DNA of 64,000 nucleotides. Origin: Pseudomonas syringae CC1557 (GTDB lineage: Bacteria; Pseudomonadota; Gammaproteobacteria; Pseudomonadales; Pseudomonadaceae). The DNA lies in contig NZ_CP007014.1 in the NCBI RefSeq assembly GCF_000452705.1, forward strand, positions 2,666,001 to 2,730,000, given 5' to 3'. The stretch's first letter is position 1. Each line of letters starts with the position of its first letter. The notes under the pieces are model-generated. The model saw only the letters and a program-made list of their open reading frames with translations. It had not been told where the DNA came from and did no database searches. Position numbers and translations under genes: made by a program. Below, piece by piece: positions 8,564-17,111 of this stretch.

Positions 8564-9928
8564 TCAATTTGATTCAACCACCGCTGCCACACGATCAAAG
8601 TTCTGGACCGCCAGGTCCTCCCTGGCGATCCAGAAAGTCGCTTGGCCACAATCCCCAAACTTGAGGTTGATGGCGGGATCCCAGGCGAGCTGCAGCAGGC
8701 ATACCGGCTCCCCCTCGATATCAGGCATGGCGCCCTGCAAAAGCGGAACATGCCCCAACATCTGATGGACTCTTGCCCTGGCACAGTACCTCCGTCCATC
8801 GGCATGCTTGCGATAACTTTCCTCATACGGCAAGTGCTCGCCTTCAAGGTCACGATAGAGCGGTGATGGAATCAACCTGGCGGAATCAGGTGAGCCAGCG
8901 ACGTACGCAATAGAGGCCAGCAGACCTTTTGTGAAGACTTCACCCATTCTTGCATCGGTGATCGTGGTGCCTTCATTCTCGTCGCCGATCTGTCCAATAA
9001 TCCAGTTTCGGAAGGCCTCCCTCGTGGCCTTATCAGGGACGTTATCCCAGCCGAGTCGACTGGCGTGTTCCACCCAGTCCAGCACATCCTGATCAGCCGC
9101 GAAACTGCGTGTTTCCTTGTTTCGGGAATTCCCTGCGATCCGCGCCAGGCGATCTATCATGATACCCACCTGGGGGAAATCAAGCTGATAGCGCAGCCAC
9201 TGGGCAGGGAACTCCCAGGATTGGGACAGCGGCCGCTCCCAACGGAAAATGGCGTCGGCGTTGGGCATTAGCCCGGTCGCCGCCACGGCTGCTCCCAGGC
9301 TCAGTTCTGACCATCGTTGGTGGTAGGCCGCCACGGCTGGCCTTGAGCTGTCTTCCGGCGTTGGCATGTCGTATGGCCAAGTGTCCATCCGCCGTGCAAC
9401 CAATGACCACTGCACATGGAGGCGCGGTCCACTCTCACCGGGTAACAGCCACCCCGGTCCAGCGTATGGGCTGTCCGCTTTATTCACGTCTTGAATCGGA
9501 CGCAGATGTTCCGGTGCCGGGCGCTCGGGCTGGTCCGCTGGCACAGTTGGCGCGTACAGCACACGGACGCGTTCCCGGGGGGCATCTGTATCCCATATCT
9601 GTTCTTCGTCGTTTACAGCAAAGAAAAACAACATGCCCTGCGTTGGCATCAGCGACTCTACGCGTGGCAACTCCGCGCAGTCGATCTGGGCGAGGAAATG
9701 CATGGGAGTTGGCTCACCGTAACTGACACCTGTCGGCCATTCAAAAGTCTGCGGCAGTTGCGGCAGACCGCCCAGCCGACTGCGTACTTTGGGGAATGCG
9801 GTGGGTGGATAGACCCGTTGCAGCACGATACCGGTTTTGCGGTACTTGTGGATGTAAGTCTCAAGCCTGGCTTCCGCTTGGTGGTCGCGCAGGCTCGCGT
9901 CATAAGGGGACTGTGTTTGAGCTTCCAT
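8564..9928 (-). CDS. DUF1963 (YwqG-like) protein
   Basis: This encodes a 454-residue soluble protein without a signal peptide. The N-terminal part contains GGLPQLPQTFEWP and a nearby MHFLAQIDCAELP, followed by MLFFFAVND. These are hallmarks of DUF1963/YwqG proteins, whose biochemical role is unknown. The C-terminal half has a second similar beta-rich segment with LLQLAWDPAINLKFGDCGQATFWI. CAGGAA precedes the ATG at 9928. The operator at 10142-10157 has a good minus-strand -10 (TATGTT), so this gene may belong to the island regulon with a long leader. Confidence 0.8.
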   Translation of the reverse strand: MEAQTQSPYDASLRDHQAEARLETYIHKYRKTGIVLQRVYPPTAFPKVRSRLGGLPQLPQTFEWPTGVSYGEPTPMHFLAQIDCAELPRVESLMPTQGMLFFFAVNDEEQIWDTDAPRERVRVLYAPTVPADQPERPAPEHLRPIQDVNKADSPYAGPGWLLPGESGPRLHVQWSLVARRMDTWPYDMPTPEDSSRPAVAAYHQRWSELSLGAAVAATGLMPNADAIFRWERPLSQSWEFPAQWLRYQLDFPQVGIMIDRLARIAGNSRNKETRSFAADQDVLDWVEHASRLGWDNVPDKATREAFRNWIIGQIGDENEGTTITDARMGEVFTKGLLASIAYVAGSPDSARLIPSPLYRDLEGEHLPYEESYRKHADGRRYCARARVHQMLGHVPLLQGAMPDIEGEPVCLLQLAWDPAINLKFGDCGQATFWIAREDLAVQNFDRVAAVVESN

Positions 9929-10141
9929 TTCCTGAGCCTCTACGTTGCAGCGTTAGGACGAAGCCACGACTCGTCAATGCTCGTAAAGAACCACGCCTTT
10001 TGGGCAAGTGCCGGGTGCGATGCCGTGAGCATTAACAACTACAAGAAAAAATAGCGCGGGGCCTTTAGATAACCGTGGTTAGCGAATCCACAACCTTTGT
10101 CCTGGAATTTAAAACATAATTGAAGGATTGATGAATTTCGA

Positions 10142-10157
10142 TAGCACAGGTGTGCTA
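10142..10157. promoter_or_regulatory. Island operator 2 (TAGCACA-GG-TGTGCTA), divergent
   Basis: Perfect 7-bp inverted repeat between a minus-strand and a plus-strand gene. On the minus strand TCGAAA follows, and TATGTT starts 23 bases after the motif. On the plus strand TTGAAG follows and only a weak GATCTT lies at the same distance. It may serve one or both directions. Confidence 0.75.
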
Positions 10158-10321
10158 TTGAAGTGCGGGAGGTCTTGGGTGATCTTCTGATGAGTGCTTT
10201 TGTGAATACTCGGCACTGGCTGTCGTTCGATGACAGTGGGGCATTGAGTTGTGCACGTTGGCTCATGGGTTTAAACGGGTCCGGTTTCGCAAGTGACACG
10301 CTGCCAATAGAGGTGTCCGCA

Positions 10322-10984
10322 GTGGACCATGTTTCGCCGGTTGGAAAGCAGCTTGCTCCACGACGCCAAGCGCGTAGCAGCTTGGTTAATTGCTGCGCCG
10401 TCGCACTATGGGCCGGTGCGCTGCAGGCTTCTTTCGCGAGCCCACAGCCCGAAATCATGCCTGCTACTAATGCTGTTGGGCAGGCTGTGCTGGAGGTGAC
10501 CCCAGAGGTGCTGGCGCAACGTATTGTGCGAATGATTATTTCGATCCAGGGCAAGCAGGATGTGGCACGTTTACAGGTCGAGAAAGAATTCGGCGTGAAG
10601 TTGAAATACGACGCTAACGATCCTCAGGCGTTCTGGATTTCAGGCGAACTGGTAGGTGGTAAGCGCTACTCGCTGGAGTCAATATCGGACGCGAACGGCC
10701 AACTTGCCAGCCGACTGGGCTTTGAGTTCTTTAGGAGTGCTGGGACGCCAGACCAGGTAGCCTGCGCGCAAACCATCGCGCTGTATCGCCAGTCGTTGGT
10801 CGATGGCGGCTTCAAAGCACAATGGGTCGGCTCGCCGCGTCGTGGAAGTCCTGCCAGATGGCGTTTCGAGCGCAACAGTGTCGTGGTGACGGCCCTCGAC
10901 GGCGCCGATACGCGCGAGGATAACGCGCAAGCCTGTGTGTCGAAACTGATGGTTCTGGTTTTATCTTTTCAGCGAGTTCCTTGA
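10322..10984 (+). CDS. Secreted protein of unknown function
   Basis: The frame is open from 10163. I prefer GTG 10322, which has GAGGTG six bases upstream and gives a short positive N-terminus (APRRQARSS) followed by a hydrophobic signal segment ending ASFAS. The mature part of about 180 residues has two cysteines and recognisable secondary structure, but I know no family. It lies just downstream of an island operator, like several other small secreted proteins here. The start codon is the least certain part. Confidence 0.6.
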   Translation: MDHVSPVGKQLAPRRQARSSLVNCCAVALWAGALQASFASPQPEIMPATNAVGQAVLEVTPEVLAQRIVRMIISIQGKQDVARLQVEKEFGVKLKYDANDPQAFWISGELVGGKRYSLESISDANGQLASRLGFEFFRSAGTPDQVACAQTIALYRQSLVDGGFKAQWVGSPRRGSPARWRFERNSVVVTALDGADTREDNAQACVSKLMVLVLSFQRVP

Positions 10985-11030
10985 ATGCCGCTGACGAACT
11001 CGCACACTCTTTGAGTTTTAAATCCGTTCC

Positions 11031-11063
11031 TTGCAGGAGCTGCCCAAGGCTGCGACGCGGCAG
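11031..11063. repeat. Pseudomonas intergenic repeat copy (GCAGGAGCTGCCCAAGGCTG)
   Basis: The stretch resembles the common Pseudomonas intergenic element with GGAGCTGCCGAAGGCTGCGA, with a few changes. CTGCC and GGCAG can pair. A related copy lies at 55.74 kb. Confidence 0.45.
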
Positions 11064-11204
11064 TTTTAACGGTAGAGTCGCTCCCGTGGCAGGATCCCTC
11101 GCGATAGGCACTGGCTGATCGGCAGGGTTTAGACTGGTGGTATGTGCGACTGCCGACGTCCCGACAGTCATTGCTGCAAGAGTGAGCGGCAGCAGTATTA
11201 TTTT
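11064..11204 (-). other. Short secreted-protein-like fragment sharing a motif with the 12.95-13.13 kb frame
   Basis: Read on the minus strand downstream of the permease genes, an open stretch gives a signal-peptide-like segment (SKIILLPLTLAAMTVGTSAV) and then TTSLNPADQPVPIARDPATG. No normal start codon leads into it; an ATG overlapping the permease stop opens a nine-codon frame (MKLFLKKIL) that ends before it. The TT-NP-P-A-D-ATGA pattern recurs in the small frame at 12949-13134. It looks like a decayed small gene. Confidence 0.25.
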
Positions 11205-11273
11205 GCTCAGTACTAGATGTCCATTGTTTCAGAACGCGTACTGGTTTCTAAAGTATTTTTTTCAAAAAAAGTT

Positions 11274-12095
11274 TCATTGTCTGCGTCCGCTGGCAATCAT
11301 CAAGAGTGAAAGTACAGTGAGGAAGAGCACGAATACCGGCAATGCGAAGCTGAAAGGCGCAGCCTCGGAATAAGACAGAAGCTGTGTAATCATGAGTCCA
11401 GGCTCGGCGGTTGGAGGACTGACTCCGGCGCCTAAATAGGACAGTGTTGCTAAAGCCAGAATGGCTGATGCAGCACCAAGCGCGGAGAAGGTCATGAGTC
11501 TTGATGACAACTCAGGCCATAAATGTCGGCGTATCACGTAGAGTGGACGGTGCCCCTGCTGGCGGCTGTCTGACCCTGCTGGTGAAGCTAGCACGGTGCG
11601 TGAAAGGGCGCGTGTCATGCTGAAGTATTCAGTCCATAGCACCAGTGCGATAGCGCCATATATCGCCAGAAGATTTCCCGGAAATATCACGACAATCAGT
11701 AGCACCAACAGTAATCGGGGCAGGGCCAGAAAAACTTCGGCCAGCAGGCTGAGACATTTATCTATGACACCGCCTGTCCAGCCGGCAAGGATGCCCAGAA
11801 GTATTCCGGGTACTGCGGCTGTGATGACAGTAAACACAGCGAACCCTAGCGATAAGCCTACAGCGGCGGCTAGCCGCGCTAGCATGTCACGGCCCAGTTC
11901 GTCTGTGCCCAGGGGATGTCCATGCATGGGCCCTGACAGCGGCGCTGTGAGATCCATTTCTACACTGCCCACTCCCCAGATCAACGGCACCAACACGGCA
12001 AACAGTATCAGCGATGCGAGAATGGATAATCCTATGAAGCGAGACAGGGCATGCATCGCTGGAGAGTTGCTCTGGATAGCGGCTTCGTGGCTCAT
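11274..12095 (-). CDS. ABC transporter permease, DppC/OppC-like
   Basis: This encodes a 273-residue inner-membrane permease of the peptide/nickel/opine class. It has an N-terminal anchor helix, then HPLGTDELGRDMLARL, the standard start of the DppC permease domain, then helices and LYVIRRHLWPELSS close to the EAA loop. The EAA region before it (SPAGSDSRQQGHRP) departs from the usual pattern, and the C-terminus lacks the common GD-LRD end. Function may therefore be weakened. It overlaps the DppB-like gene by ATGA. No substrate-binding protein or ATPase gene is adjacent. Confidence 0.82.
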   Translation of the reverse strand: MSHEAAIQSNSPAMHALSRFIGLSILASLILFAVLVPLIWGVGSVEMDLTAPLSGPMHGHPLGTDELGRDMLARLAAAVGLSLGFAVFTVITAAVPGILLGILAGWTGGVIDKCLSLLAEVFLALPRLLLVLLIVVIFPGNLLAIYGAIALVLWTEYFSMTRALSRTVLASPAGSDSRQQGHRPLYVIRRHLWPELSSRLMTFSALGAASAILALATLSYLGAGVSPPTAEPGLMITQLLSYSEAAPFSFALPVFVLFLTVLSLLMIASGRRQ

Positions 12096-12952
12096 GAGTT
12101 TCTCCGAGGAGAATTGATGGAGTGGTTCACCAGGTCGACAATAGTATTGAGGAGCACGAACATCAGCCCGATCCCCAAAGCGCTACCCTGCATCATTCGT
12201 GAGTCGCGATCGGCGATAGCATGCACCAGTTCCATGCCGATTCCAGGCCAGGCAAAAACTGTCTCAACGACGATGATGCCTTCCATCAGATACACGAGTT
12301 GAGCGCCGAGAGCGGTGACTATCGGGCCCCTTATATCGCGTAAGCCGTGCAGCCTGAATACTTCGAATGCGCTGAGTTCTTCAAGTCGTCCGGAGGCGTA
12401 ATGGGGTGCTGAAGTGACTGCTAATGTGGCGTCTCGCGCGGCAAGCGAAGACACTGCTGCCAAACCCAAAGCGAGGGTGATAGTTGGAAGGATTGAGTGA
12501 GCGAATGTTGCGTGCCCTTGAGCCGGCAGCAAACCCATGGGCACAGCGAAGATCAATACAAAAATAATCGCCAGCACAAATTGCGGAATTGCGCGTATTG
12601 CTGTGCTCAAGAGCAAAAGCGTGCGATCCGCCCATCCACCCCTGCGCAAGCCTGCAATGATCCCAAGCGGTGGCCCGATCAATAGGGAAAGTATCAACGC
12701 ACCGACGGCCGGGGGGATTGAACTCCCCAAACTTTGAGCAACCCTGTTCAGTACGGGCTCCCCCGAGACTATCGAACTGCCGAGATCAAAAGTCAGGACG
12801 TCACCCAGCCAGCCTAGAAAAAGCCACGACACAGACTGATCAGGGCTCAACGGCGTACGAAGCTGAAGGATTATGGATATGAACGTCAGTGTCCCAACCA
12901 GCACTGCAACCACGAATGCATGCAACAGGCGAAGGCTCAACAAGCGAATCAT
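12092..12952 (-). CDS. ABC transporter permease, DppB/OppB-like
   Basis: This encodes a 286-residue permease with an N-terminal helix, a short periplasmic region and a five-helix transport domain. It ends with VETVFAWPGIGMELVHAIADRD, the DppB signature. Its own start overlaps the stop of the small upstream frame, and its stop overlaps the DppC-like start, so the three are coupled. The periplasmic loop between helices 1 and 2 is shorter than in most DppB proteins. Without the ATPases and binding protein nearby it would have to borrow partners encoded elsewhere. Confidence 0.85.
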   Translation of the reverse strand: MIRLLSLRLLHAFVVAVLVGTLTFISIILQLRTPLSPDQSVSWLFLGWLGDVLTFDLGSSIVSGEPVLNRVAQSLGSSIPPAVGALILSLLIGPPLGIIAGLRRGGWADRTLLLLSTAIRAIPQFVLAIIFVLIFAVPMGLLPAQGHATFAHSILPTITLALGLAAVSSLAARDATLAVTSAPHYASGRLEELSAFEVFRLHGLRDIRGPIVTALGAQLVYLMEGIIVVETVFAWPGIGMELVHAIADRDSRMMQGSALGIGLMFVLLNTIVDLVNHSINSPRRNS

Positions 12953-13134
12953 GCTGCGTACTCCTCGGCGCGATCAGGTTGAGGATTGCCAGTGGCATAC
13001 ACCTTCACCTTGCTGATGTAACGGTAGATGCTGTACGGGCGCGACGGCTTTGACGATGAAACCGCTCCAGTGGCCGTATCTGTTGCGACAGGCGCACGTT
13101 CGCCGACGGGGTTGGCACGGGTGGTATTAAGCAT
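12949..13134 (-). CDS. Small protein of unknown function coupled to the permeases
   Basis: This encodes a 61-residue frame whose TGA overlaps the ATG of the DppB-like gene. It reads TTRANPVGERAPVATDTATG near the start, followed by a Ser/Tyr/Lys-rich tail ending DRAEEYAA. I see no strong ribosome site and no family. The coupling suggests translation. Upstream, other frames give a hydrophobic signal-like stretch (VIPISTVCTGLALA), so the gene may once have been longer. Confidence 0.35.
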   Translation of the reverse strand: MLNTTRANPVGERAPVATDTATGAVSSSKPSRPYSIYRYISKVKVYATGNPQPDRAEEYAA

Positions 13135-13306
13135 TGGATGTCCATGTCTTGTGAATACGGAAGTCTGCTAGAGCCAGGCCCGTGCAAACCGTGCTTATGG
13201 GAATCACAGCTCTGCGGTGCCCCGCAGTTAGAGGGTGCGGGGCCATGCACCCTTCGCCTAGAAGTCTTCTGAATGCATAAAGTAAATCAGCGGACAATAT
13301 TTGAAA

Positions 13307-13322
13307 TAGTACACCTGTACTA
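13307..13322. promoter_or_regulatory. Island operator 3 (TAGTACA-CC-TGTACTA)
   Basis: Perfect inverted repeat. On the plus strand TGTTTG follows, with TAGGTT 17 bases later (13346-13351), pointing at the secreted-protein gene at 13455. On the minus strand TACTTT lies 22 bases beyond the motif, so the permease operon could also be served. Confidence 0.8.
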
Positions 13323-13454
13323 TGTTTGCCTTTCGCGGGAAGTGTTAGGTTCAACCCATTAATCGGTGGCATCGCCTGCTACAAGTATTAAGGATCTTGA
13401 TTTACAATAGGCATAAAGTTCACAGTAAAACTACTGAAAGGGGAATGTTCATTC

Positions 13455-14213
13455 TTGAACGGCATCATGAAAGTCTCGGCGGCAGTTGGTTTGGTCGCAT
13501 CCGCAGCGTGCATGACACTGCCCGGTTTGGCCGCGGGCAATAATCCTGCTCAACCCAGTGCTGCCGAACTTGAAGCTCTATTGAAAGACGTGATGAATTC
13601 GGCGTATGGCGCTGATAATTACGACGCGTCGCGAAAGTGCTGGAAGCACTCTTTTCAGGCAGGTCAGGACTCTTTGGATTACTGCATGCTGGGTACTGTT
13701 TCCAGAGTCGTCAGTGCTAACAACGGCAGCACTGTTTACGTGCAAGCCCACAGTGATCCTGAAGCTGAAATATATTCCCAGGTTGATCCCGGACTGGAAG
13801 GGCTTTTTTTGGCTGTGCTGGATGCTGACCAGAACCTGAAACTACTGGCTTCCAGGCCGGCAGCTGACAAAGGGCAGGCAGGCAATTGCGGATGTCTTGA
13901 TGCCAGAATAATCCAGGTCGGACCTGATCGATATGGCTGGCTGTCCACCACTGGCGGTATCTGGCAGGGCGTGCAAGTGACTCGTTATTCACTTGAGGTT
14001 CCCGTTGGCGATGAGATTCGTGATGTTTCGGGGATTCCGCAGATCAGTGAAAACTCACCGGATGAAACCCACGAACTGAAGATCAAGAGTGACGGCGGTG
14101 TGGTAGCAGGCATGTACCCGGTGCAAGTCATCAGCAAACGCGGCGATGAAGTGCTCGACACACGTTTGGTGCAGTACGACGAAGCCAAACGGATTTACCA
14201 GTGGGCTCAATGA
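13455..14213 (+). CDS. Secreted protein of unknown function
   Basis: This encodes a 252-residue protein with a signal peptide (MKVSAAVGLVASAACMTLPG region, cut near LAAG). AAAGGGG lies ten bases before TTG 13455; ATG 13467 is the alternative. The mature part has several cysteines (SRKCWKHS, DYCMLG, NCGCLDA), which suggests a disulphide-bonded periplasmic protein, and ends in an Asp/Lys-rich segment. No family is recognised. It is the first gene downstream of operator 3, with a typical promoter spacing. Confidence 0.75.
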   Translation: MNGIMKVSAAVGLVASAACMTLPGLAAGNNPAQPSAAELEALLKDVMNSAYGADNYDASRKCWKHSFQAGQDSLDYCMLGTVSRVVSANNGSTVYVQAHSDPEAEIYSQVDPGLEGLFLAVLDADQNLKLLASRPAADKGQAGNCGCLDARIIQVGPDRYGWLSTTGGIWQGVQVTRYSLEVPVGDEIRDVSGIPQISENSPDETHELKIKSDGGVVAGMYPVQVISKRGDEVLDTRLVQYDEAKRIYQWAQ

Positions 14214-14230
14214 GTCGCAGCCGCTAAAGC

Positions 14231-14254
14231 CATGCAGCAAATATTTGCCGCATG
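14231..14254. terminator. Hairpin between converging genes
   Basis: CATGCAGCAAA and TTTGCCGCATG form a stem with one mismatch around a TA centre, between the stop of the secreted protein gene and the stop of the hybrid kinase gene. It has no long T tract, so its strength is uncertain. Confidence 0.4.
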
Positions 14255-14267
14255 CTACAGCGATATA

Positions 14268-15926
14268 TCAGCTCAATGCAGGCGTCGCGTAACCCACGTC
14301 TTGCATCTGGTTCATTTTGAAAGTCAGCAGTAATGAGCGGAGTTCAGCAGGGCGTACGGGCTTGGACAGTATCGGAATATCCGGATCGTTGAGTGATTGC
14401 TGTACATGCTGTAAATCATGACCGGTAATCACGATAGCGGGTATCCGTCTGCCGTGCATTTCGCGCAGATAGGCAATGCTGTCAGCACCGGACGCGGTCC
14501 GGTCAAGGTCGAAGTCGGTGATGACAAGGTCGCAATCCACTCGGGTCTGGGGGATCGCTGACGCGGTCTGCACATCGCAGCCCCATTTTCGCAGCAACAT
14601 TGCGGTTGCTTGCAGAACGTTGTGGTTATCTTCAATCAGCAACACACGCAAGCCTCCGAGCAGGCGTTTGTTCCAGTCTATATCAGGCGCTGGGGCCACT
14701 ACATTTGCGGGTACGATAGGCAGGCCGTCAACGATCACGGATGTACCGCGGCCCGGGCGTGACTTGATGCTGAGTTCCAGTTTCAGCAATCGGGCAATAC
14801 GGCTGACAATACTTAACCCAAGGCCGACACCCTCGATGTCTTGATCACGCTTTTCACGAACCCGATAGAACTCATTGCACAGGTGCGGTAGATGTTCCGC
14901 CGATATCCCGCGGCCAAGGTCATAAACGCCAATGCTCAGCTTGCCTTTATGCTGTCGGCAGCCAATCAGGACCGGTTTGTCTGGCGCATATTTGAACGCA
15001 TTTGAAAGTAAATTCTGCACCAGCGTGCACAATAACGTGGCGTCACATCGAACATGTTGACGACACGGTCGCAGTCGGACTTCAACGCCTGCCCAGTTGG
15101 CCGCTTCACTGTTCTGACTGACCAGACTACTCAATAACGCGTCGACATCGATGGTTTCCAGATGCGGCTTCATATCGCCCTGATTGAGGGTGTAGATATC
15201 CAGCAACGAGCGGAAAAGTTGCTCAACGGCGCTCAACGCCCGGTCGATGTTGTCGACCAGTTGACGCTCATCAGTGCCTAGTTGCCCGTCGCGCAGGCAG
15301 GCAGTGAACAAACTGATGGAGTGAATCGGCTGACGCAGGTCATGACTGGCTTGTGCCAGGAAGCGTGACTTGGCTTCATTCGCGGCCTGGGTTTCCTCAA
15401 GCGCGATATGCAAACGCGAGAGCAGAAAGTAAACGAATAACGGCAGCACCAGCATCGTCAGGATCATCATTACCGCGACGGCAGGGTGTTGCTGCAGGAA
15501 AGGTGTGAACTGGATGATCAGCGCCAGGGAGGCCAGGGCAAATCCGGTGGACATCAACAGGTAAGTGCGCCCGTAGCGCATGCCGTAGCCTACCGTCATG
15601 CTCAACATGACTGAATAGACGGGCAGCATCGTTTCGCCCCCGACAGTAATCGTGACAATCCCGGCCATGTTGTCGACCACCAGGGCAAACATCCTGCGCG
15701 TCGTTGAAGCGCCGGGCTTTTGCGCGATGCGTATGATCAACCCCGTATTGACGATACCGAAGGCGAAGCAATAAGCCAGAATGACCCACGTCCGCGTAGC
15801 CGTCATATCGTCCATTTCATAGGCGATGAGTGTGTACAGCGCGGAGGTGGCAATTACCGCCATGCGCAATAGAGCCTGGATCATTTCCAGGTCTTTGCAT
15901 TTGGTGAGTATCGATATCATTGACAT
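14268..15926 (-). CDS. Membrane hybrid histidine kinase with C-terminal receiver
   Basis: This encodes a 552-residue sensor. About six membrane helices fill the first 170 residues with no large periplasmic domain, so the signal is probably sensed in or near the membrane. The phospho-accepting histidine is His195 in QASHDLRQPIHS. The ATPase domain has an N box with NAFKYAP, DLGRGI and GVGLGLSIV. The receiver at about 425-540 has VLLIEDNHN, VITDFDLD and the conserved Lys in ILSKPVRP. AAGG precedes the ATG. It lies 184 bases downstream of the response regulator gene on the same strand and is a close paralogue of the kinase at 59957-61570. Confidence 0.92.
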   Translation of the reverse strand: MSMISILTKCKDLEMIQALLRMAVIATSALYTLIAYEMDDMTATRTWVILAYCFAFGIVNTGLIIRIAQKPGASTTRRMFALVVDNMAGIVTITVGGETMLPVYSVMLSMTVGYGMRYGRTYLLMSTGFALASLALIIQFTPFLQQHPAVAVMMILTMLVLPLFVYFLLSRLHIALEETQAANEAKSRFLAQASHDLRQPIHSISLFTACLRDGQLGTDERQLVDNIDRALSAVEQLFRSLLDIYTLNQGDMKPHLETIDVDALLSSLVSQNSEAANWAGVEVRLRPCRQHVRCDATLLCTLVQNLLSNAFKYAPDKPVLIGCRQHKGKLSIGVYDLGRGISAEHLPHLCNEFYRVREKRDQDIEGVGLGLSIVSRIARLLKLELSIKSRPGRGTSVIVDGLPIVPANVVAPAPDIDWNKRLLGGLRVLLIEDNHNVLQATAMLLRKWGCDVQTASAIPQTRVDCDLVITDFDLDRTASGADSIAYLREMHGRRIPAIVITGHDLQHVQQSLNDPDIPILSKPVRPAELRSLLLTFKMNQMQDVGYATPALS

Positions 15927-16110
15927 CGCTGCGCCTTATCCAGGTATTGACTGAAAGATTGCCAGGTTGGATCAAATAATGCGGTTATAGCACCGGACTC
16001 TTTTGTCTTCCCTTGCAAGGGGGGCCGTATGTTTTTAGTGGCCCATGCGCAAGCACGAGGGGGCGCTGGTCCTCTGGAGCGTTGAAGCCGAAATGGAGTC
16101 ATTCCTGCAT

Positions 16111-16734
16111 TTACTTGATGACCAGACGGGAAAACTGAGCTGCGGCCGCTGAACGTGTCGGCACGCCCAGTACCTTGAGCAGACTGGAAACATGGATGCG
16201 TACAGTAAAAGGTGACACACCCAGTTCCTTGGCGATTTCCTTGTTGGTTTTGCCAGAGGCCACCAGACTCAGGACCTGCTTCTGGCGAGCTGTCAGGTGG
16301 CTGAGAATCTTCACGTCAGCATCGTCAAGGATCAACCCGCCGGGTTTGTATTTGACGACAATCTCACCTTCGCGGATAGCGAGGATGGATTCTGCAATTT
16401 CCTGGGGGTCGATGTTCTTGCCGATAAACCCGTCCGCGCCATTTGACATGACGAGGGAGATGGTCTTCAGGTCATCGACCATGGACACCACAATGATGGA
16501 CGTGCGTTTGAATTCCGCGCGCAGTTCGGCGATAGCCTGAATCGAACTCAAACCGGGGAAATGCAGATCCAGAAATAACATATCTACTTCAGCACCGGAC
16601 CGAGCCAATGCCAGCACTTCATCGAGATTGCTGGCCTGCTCAATGACCGACCCGGGCAGCAGTCGCTCGATGGTTCGAAACATGCCTTCACGAAACAGAG
16701 GGTGGTCGTCAGCCACGATAATTCTGCACGACAT
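16111..16734 (-). CDS. NarL/LuxR-family response regulator, candidate master regulator of the island
   Basis: This encodes a 207-residue two-domain regulator. The receiver has Asp9-Asp10 (VADDHP), the phospho-acceptor Asp56 (LFLDLHF) and the switch region. The LuxR-type helix-turn-helix at about 143-195 reads LTARQKQVLSLVASGKTNKE followed by IAKELGVSPFTVRIHV. GGAG precedes the ATG. It is cotranscribed upstream of the hybrid kinase. A decayed paralogue lies at 4.5-5.1 kb. NarL-type proteins bind dyad sites next to -35 regions, which is what the island palindrome offers, so I propose that this protein binds it. Binding itself is not shown by the sequence. Confidence 0.93.
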   Translation of the reverse strand: MSCRIIVADDHPLFREGMFRTIERLLPGSVIEQASNLDEVLALARSGAEVDMLFLDLHFPGLSSIQAIAELRAEFKRTSIIVVSMVDDLKTISLVMSNGADGFIGKNIDPQEIAESILAIREGEIVVKYKPGGLILDDADVKILSHLTARQKQVLSLVASGKTNKEIAKELGVSPFTVRIHVSSLLKVLGVPTRSAAAAQFSRLVIK

Positions 16735-16785
16735 TCGTCTGTCTCCGTAATTCAGGGGAGCATCATACCTACGAGGACGCGATCT

Positions 16786-16800
16786 GTATCAAATTGATAC
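16786..16800. promoter_or_regulatory. Palindrome GTATCAA-A-TTGATAC upstream of the response regulator
   Basis: A perfect 7-bp inverted repeat with a 1-bp centre lies about 50 bases upstream of the regulator start. It differs from the island operator, so it may be the target of another regulator or of feedback control. Evidence is symmetry and position only. Confidence 0.4.
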
Positions 16801-16921
16801 GCAGTCAGAGTGTGGTTTCGTCGCAAAGTTGCACTGACAAGGGAACTTTTCAGACGAAAATGTGTGTGCGATTGTAGCGGTCTAATGATTCTCGGCCGAT
16901 TTGCTTCGGGCAAAACACAAC

Positions 16922-17111
16922 CGCAGAACCGCCAAGGCTCTCTTCAAATGGCTCAAAGCCGAGGGCTACGGCGGCTACAGCCAGCTGACCGCCTTCATCC
17001 GCGCGTGGCGCGGCTCGCAAGAAAATTCTTGCGAGCCTTCGTTCCGTTGACGTTCGCGCTGGGCGAGGCTCTTCAGTTCGACTGGAGTGAAGAAGGTCTG
17101 CTAATTGCCGG
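16922..17111 (+). mobile_element. Remnant of an IS21-family transposase (IstA)
   Basis: One frame reads RTAKALFKWLKAEGYGGYSQ and LTAFIRAWRGSQ, and a second continues with FVPLTFALGEALQFDWSEEG. Both are hallmark blocks of IstA. They are separated by a frameshift, and the rest of the transposase and the helper ATPase gene are absent. I could not find terminal repeats. Confidence 0.75.
17012..17037. repeat. Perfect 12-bp inverted repeat inside the transposase remnant
   Basis: GGCTCGCAAGAA and TTCTTGCGAGCC are exact inverted copies separated by AA, located exactly where the IstA reading frame breaks. This suggests that a rearrangement or small insertion created the lesion. Confidence 0.6.

Noticed and set aside
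11207..11222. CAGTACTAGATGT as another operator
   Set aside because: It has one half-site only, inside the decayed region behind the permease genes, with no symmetric partner.
11274..12952. The permease pair as a complete dipeptide transporter operon
   Set aside because: No ATPase or substrate-binding protein gene is adjacent, and the DppC-like EAA region and C-terminus are atypical.
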